A DNA stretch of 5,426 nucleotides from Candidatus Heimdallarchaeota archaeon. GTDB lineage: Archaea > Asgardarchaeota > Heimdallarchaeia > Heimdallarchaeales > Kariarchaeaceae. This document shows, piece after piece, positions 4,629-5,426 of this stretch. The notes under the pieces were generated by a model, which had not been told where the DNA came from, did no database searches, and was given only the letters and a program-made list of their open reading frames with translations. The number at the start of each line of letters is the position of its first letter. Position 1 is the first letter of the stretch. The stretch lies in the NCBI GenBank assembly GCA_030668165.1, contig DAOUUM010000235.1:1-5426 (forward strand), in the 5' to 3' direction. A program made the translations under genes and the position numbers.

Positions 4629-5426
4629 CTACTTCACAGAATTGATGGATAAAAATCTATCGTCAAGAAGATCCTTATCATCATACATCTTATTTTCCAA
4701 TATCATACTGGAATTGGACATCCATTGTTTCAGAAGACCGATAATTAATTCTGGTCTTTTTTGAAGAATATGGTGCTTCATATCTGTGAGTGTGATCATT
4801 GAAGAATGTACTAACTTCTCGTTTAGATGCTTGGAATCCTTGTAATTTACAACTCTGTCATCCTCACCTGCCAGGATTAATATATTCATGTTGAGATCCA
4901 GAGATTCAAGTTCCCAGTTTCTTATTGTCTCTATCAGGATTTTTTTGTGAGTCTTCATATCAATGTTTTTTACTTTAGCAAATCCTTCAAGTAACATCTG
5001 TTTTTCAAGCTCATCAAATACAAAATGAGGTGACACATTGTGCAGTAAATCTATGAACTTGGTGAGGAATACCTCAGGAGCGATTTTACCAATGCCCATA
5101 ATTAATTTATTGAAAAATGAGATATTGAACTTATACGTGGGAGATATGAGGAACATTTTCTCCACACATTCAGGATATCGATGTGCAAATTCCAGTGCCA
5201 CTGCTGTTGAGAGTGAGCTGGCTATGATATTTACTTGATGACCAGAAGGGATAAGGAAATCAATCACCTGATAGACATCGTAAGCAAAATCCTGTATCTG
5301 CCATGTTATCTCCATTGAGGGAGTATACGAGTTTCCATGACCACGATGATCAATAGCTACTATATTATAATTGTCTGCAAATAAATCGATTACTGGATCG
5401 TAATCGTCAATTGAACCGAGGTATCC
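4629..5426 (-). CDS. Alpha/beta-hydrolase fold protein, N-terminus beyond right edge
   Basis: 265 residues are visible, from a glycine codon at the right edge to TAG at 4629. ATG 5315 is internal: the frame stays open upstream and encodes GYLGSIDDYDPVID and then IVAIDHRGHGNSYTPS, the strand-4 region of this fold, directly continuous with the later part. Probably only about 20-30 residues are missing, including the usual His-Gly oxyanion motif. The nucleophile elbow reads IIASSLSTAVALEFAHRYPE (fragment residues 67-86), so the serine is kept but the glycines of GxSxG are replaced (A-S-S-L-S). An acidic segment LAGEDDRV and a late histidine in MKHHILQKRPE supply a plausible Asp and His. A cap region lies between. 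It is probably a carboxylic-ester or related hydrolase of unknown substrate. The last 25 residues are a polar tail after the fold. The methyltransferase starts 96 bases downstream. Confidence 0.87.
   Translation of the reverse strand, partial: GYLGSIDDYDPVIDLFADNYNIVAIDHRGHGNSYTPSMEITWQIQDFAYDVYQVIDFLIPSGHQVNIIASSLSTAVALEFAHRYPECVEKMFLISPTYKFNISFFNKLIMGIGKIAPEVFLTKFIDLLHNVSPHFVFDELEKQMLLEGFAKVKNIDMKTHKKILIETIRNWELESLDLNMNILILAGEDDRVVNYKDSKHLNEKLVHSSMITLTDMKHHILQKRPELIIGLLKQWMSNSSMILENKMYDDKDLLDDRFLSINSVK

Noticed and set aside
5038..5238. Plus-strand frame of 66 codons
   Set aside because: It is antisense to the alpha/beta hydrolase around its nucleophile elbow; the minus strand is clearly coding.
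4629..5315. A 228-residue hydrolase starting at ATG 5315
   Set aside because: The frame is open to the window edge and encodes the conserved D-H-R-G-H-G-N-S segment upstream of this ATG, so it is an internal methionine.
1..5426. A defence system, mobile element or CRISPR array
   Set aside because: There is no nuclease, transposase, integrase, terminal inverted repeat or regularly spaced repeat. The methyltransferase lacks DNA-methylase motifs such as DPPY or the PC loop of C5 enzymes, and the genes look like chromosomal housekeeping and single enzymes.

Overview
This is a compact, AT-rich archaeal stretch. The decisive marker is translation initiation factor 1A (aIF1A). A Rad3/XPD-type iron-sulfur helicase and the TATA-box promoter style agree with it. 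A PPP phosphatase whose C-terminal half reads like eukaryotic PP1, together with the aIF1A sequence, makes an Asgard archaeon my best guess. That is an inference from protein style, not a marker-gene proof.

All seven recognisable genes lie on the minus strand, so transcription runs from high to low coordinates. In that order they are: an alpha/beta hydrolase without its N-terminus (4629 to the right edge); a SAM methyltransferase with a cysteine-rich, probably zinc-binding N-terminus (3258-4532); a GNAT acetyltransferase with an extra N-terminal region (2508-3197); a PPP-family protein phosphatase (1483-2370); aIF1A (996-1349); a complete trimeric-type dUTPase (460-900); and the first 106 residues of an XPD-like helicase (1-319). 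The gaps are about 60-140 bases and most hold TATA-like elements in the right orientation, so the genes are probably transcribed singly or in short units rather than as one operon. No gene-free stretch exceeds 300 bases. I see no RNA gene, mobile element, CRISPR array or defence island.

The genes do not form an obvious pathway. dUTPase and the helicase both serve genome maintenance. aIF1A is core translation. The phosphatase, acetyltransferase and methyltransferase are potential modifiers with unknown targets.

The most interesting observation is that aIF1A has no ATG, GTG or TTG at its expected N-terminus. The reading frame that completes the protein can begin only at an ATA codon, which sits behind a good ribosome binding site. 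This recalls the autoregulatory AUU start of bacterial infC (IF3). The second most interesting is the Cys/His-rich module fused to the methyltransferase. Nothing here clearly amounts to a new multi-gene system.
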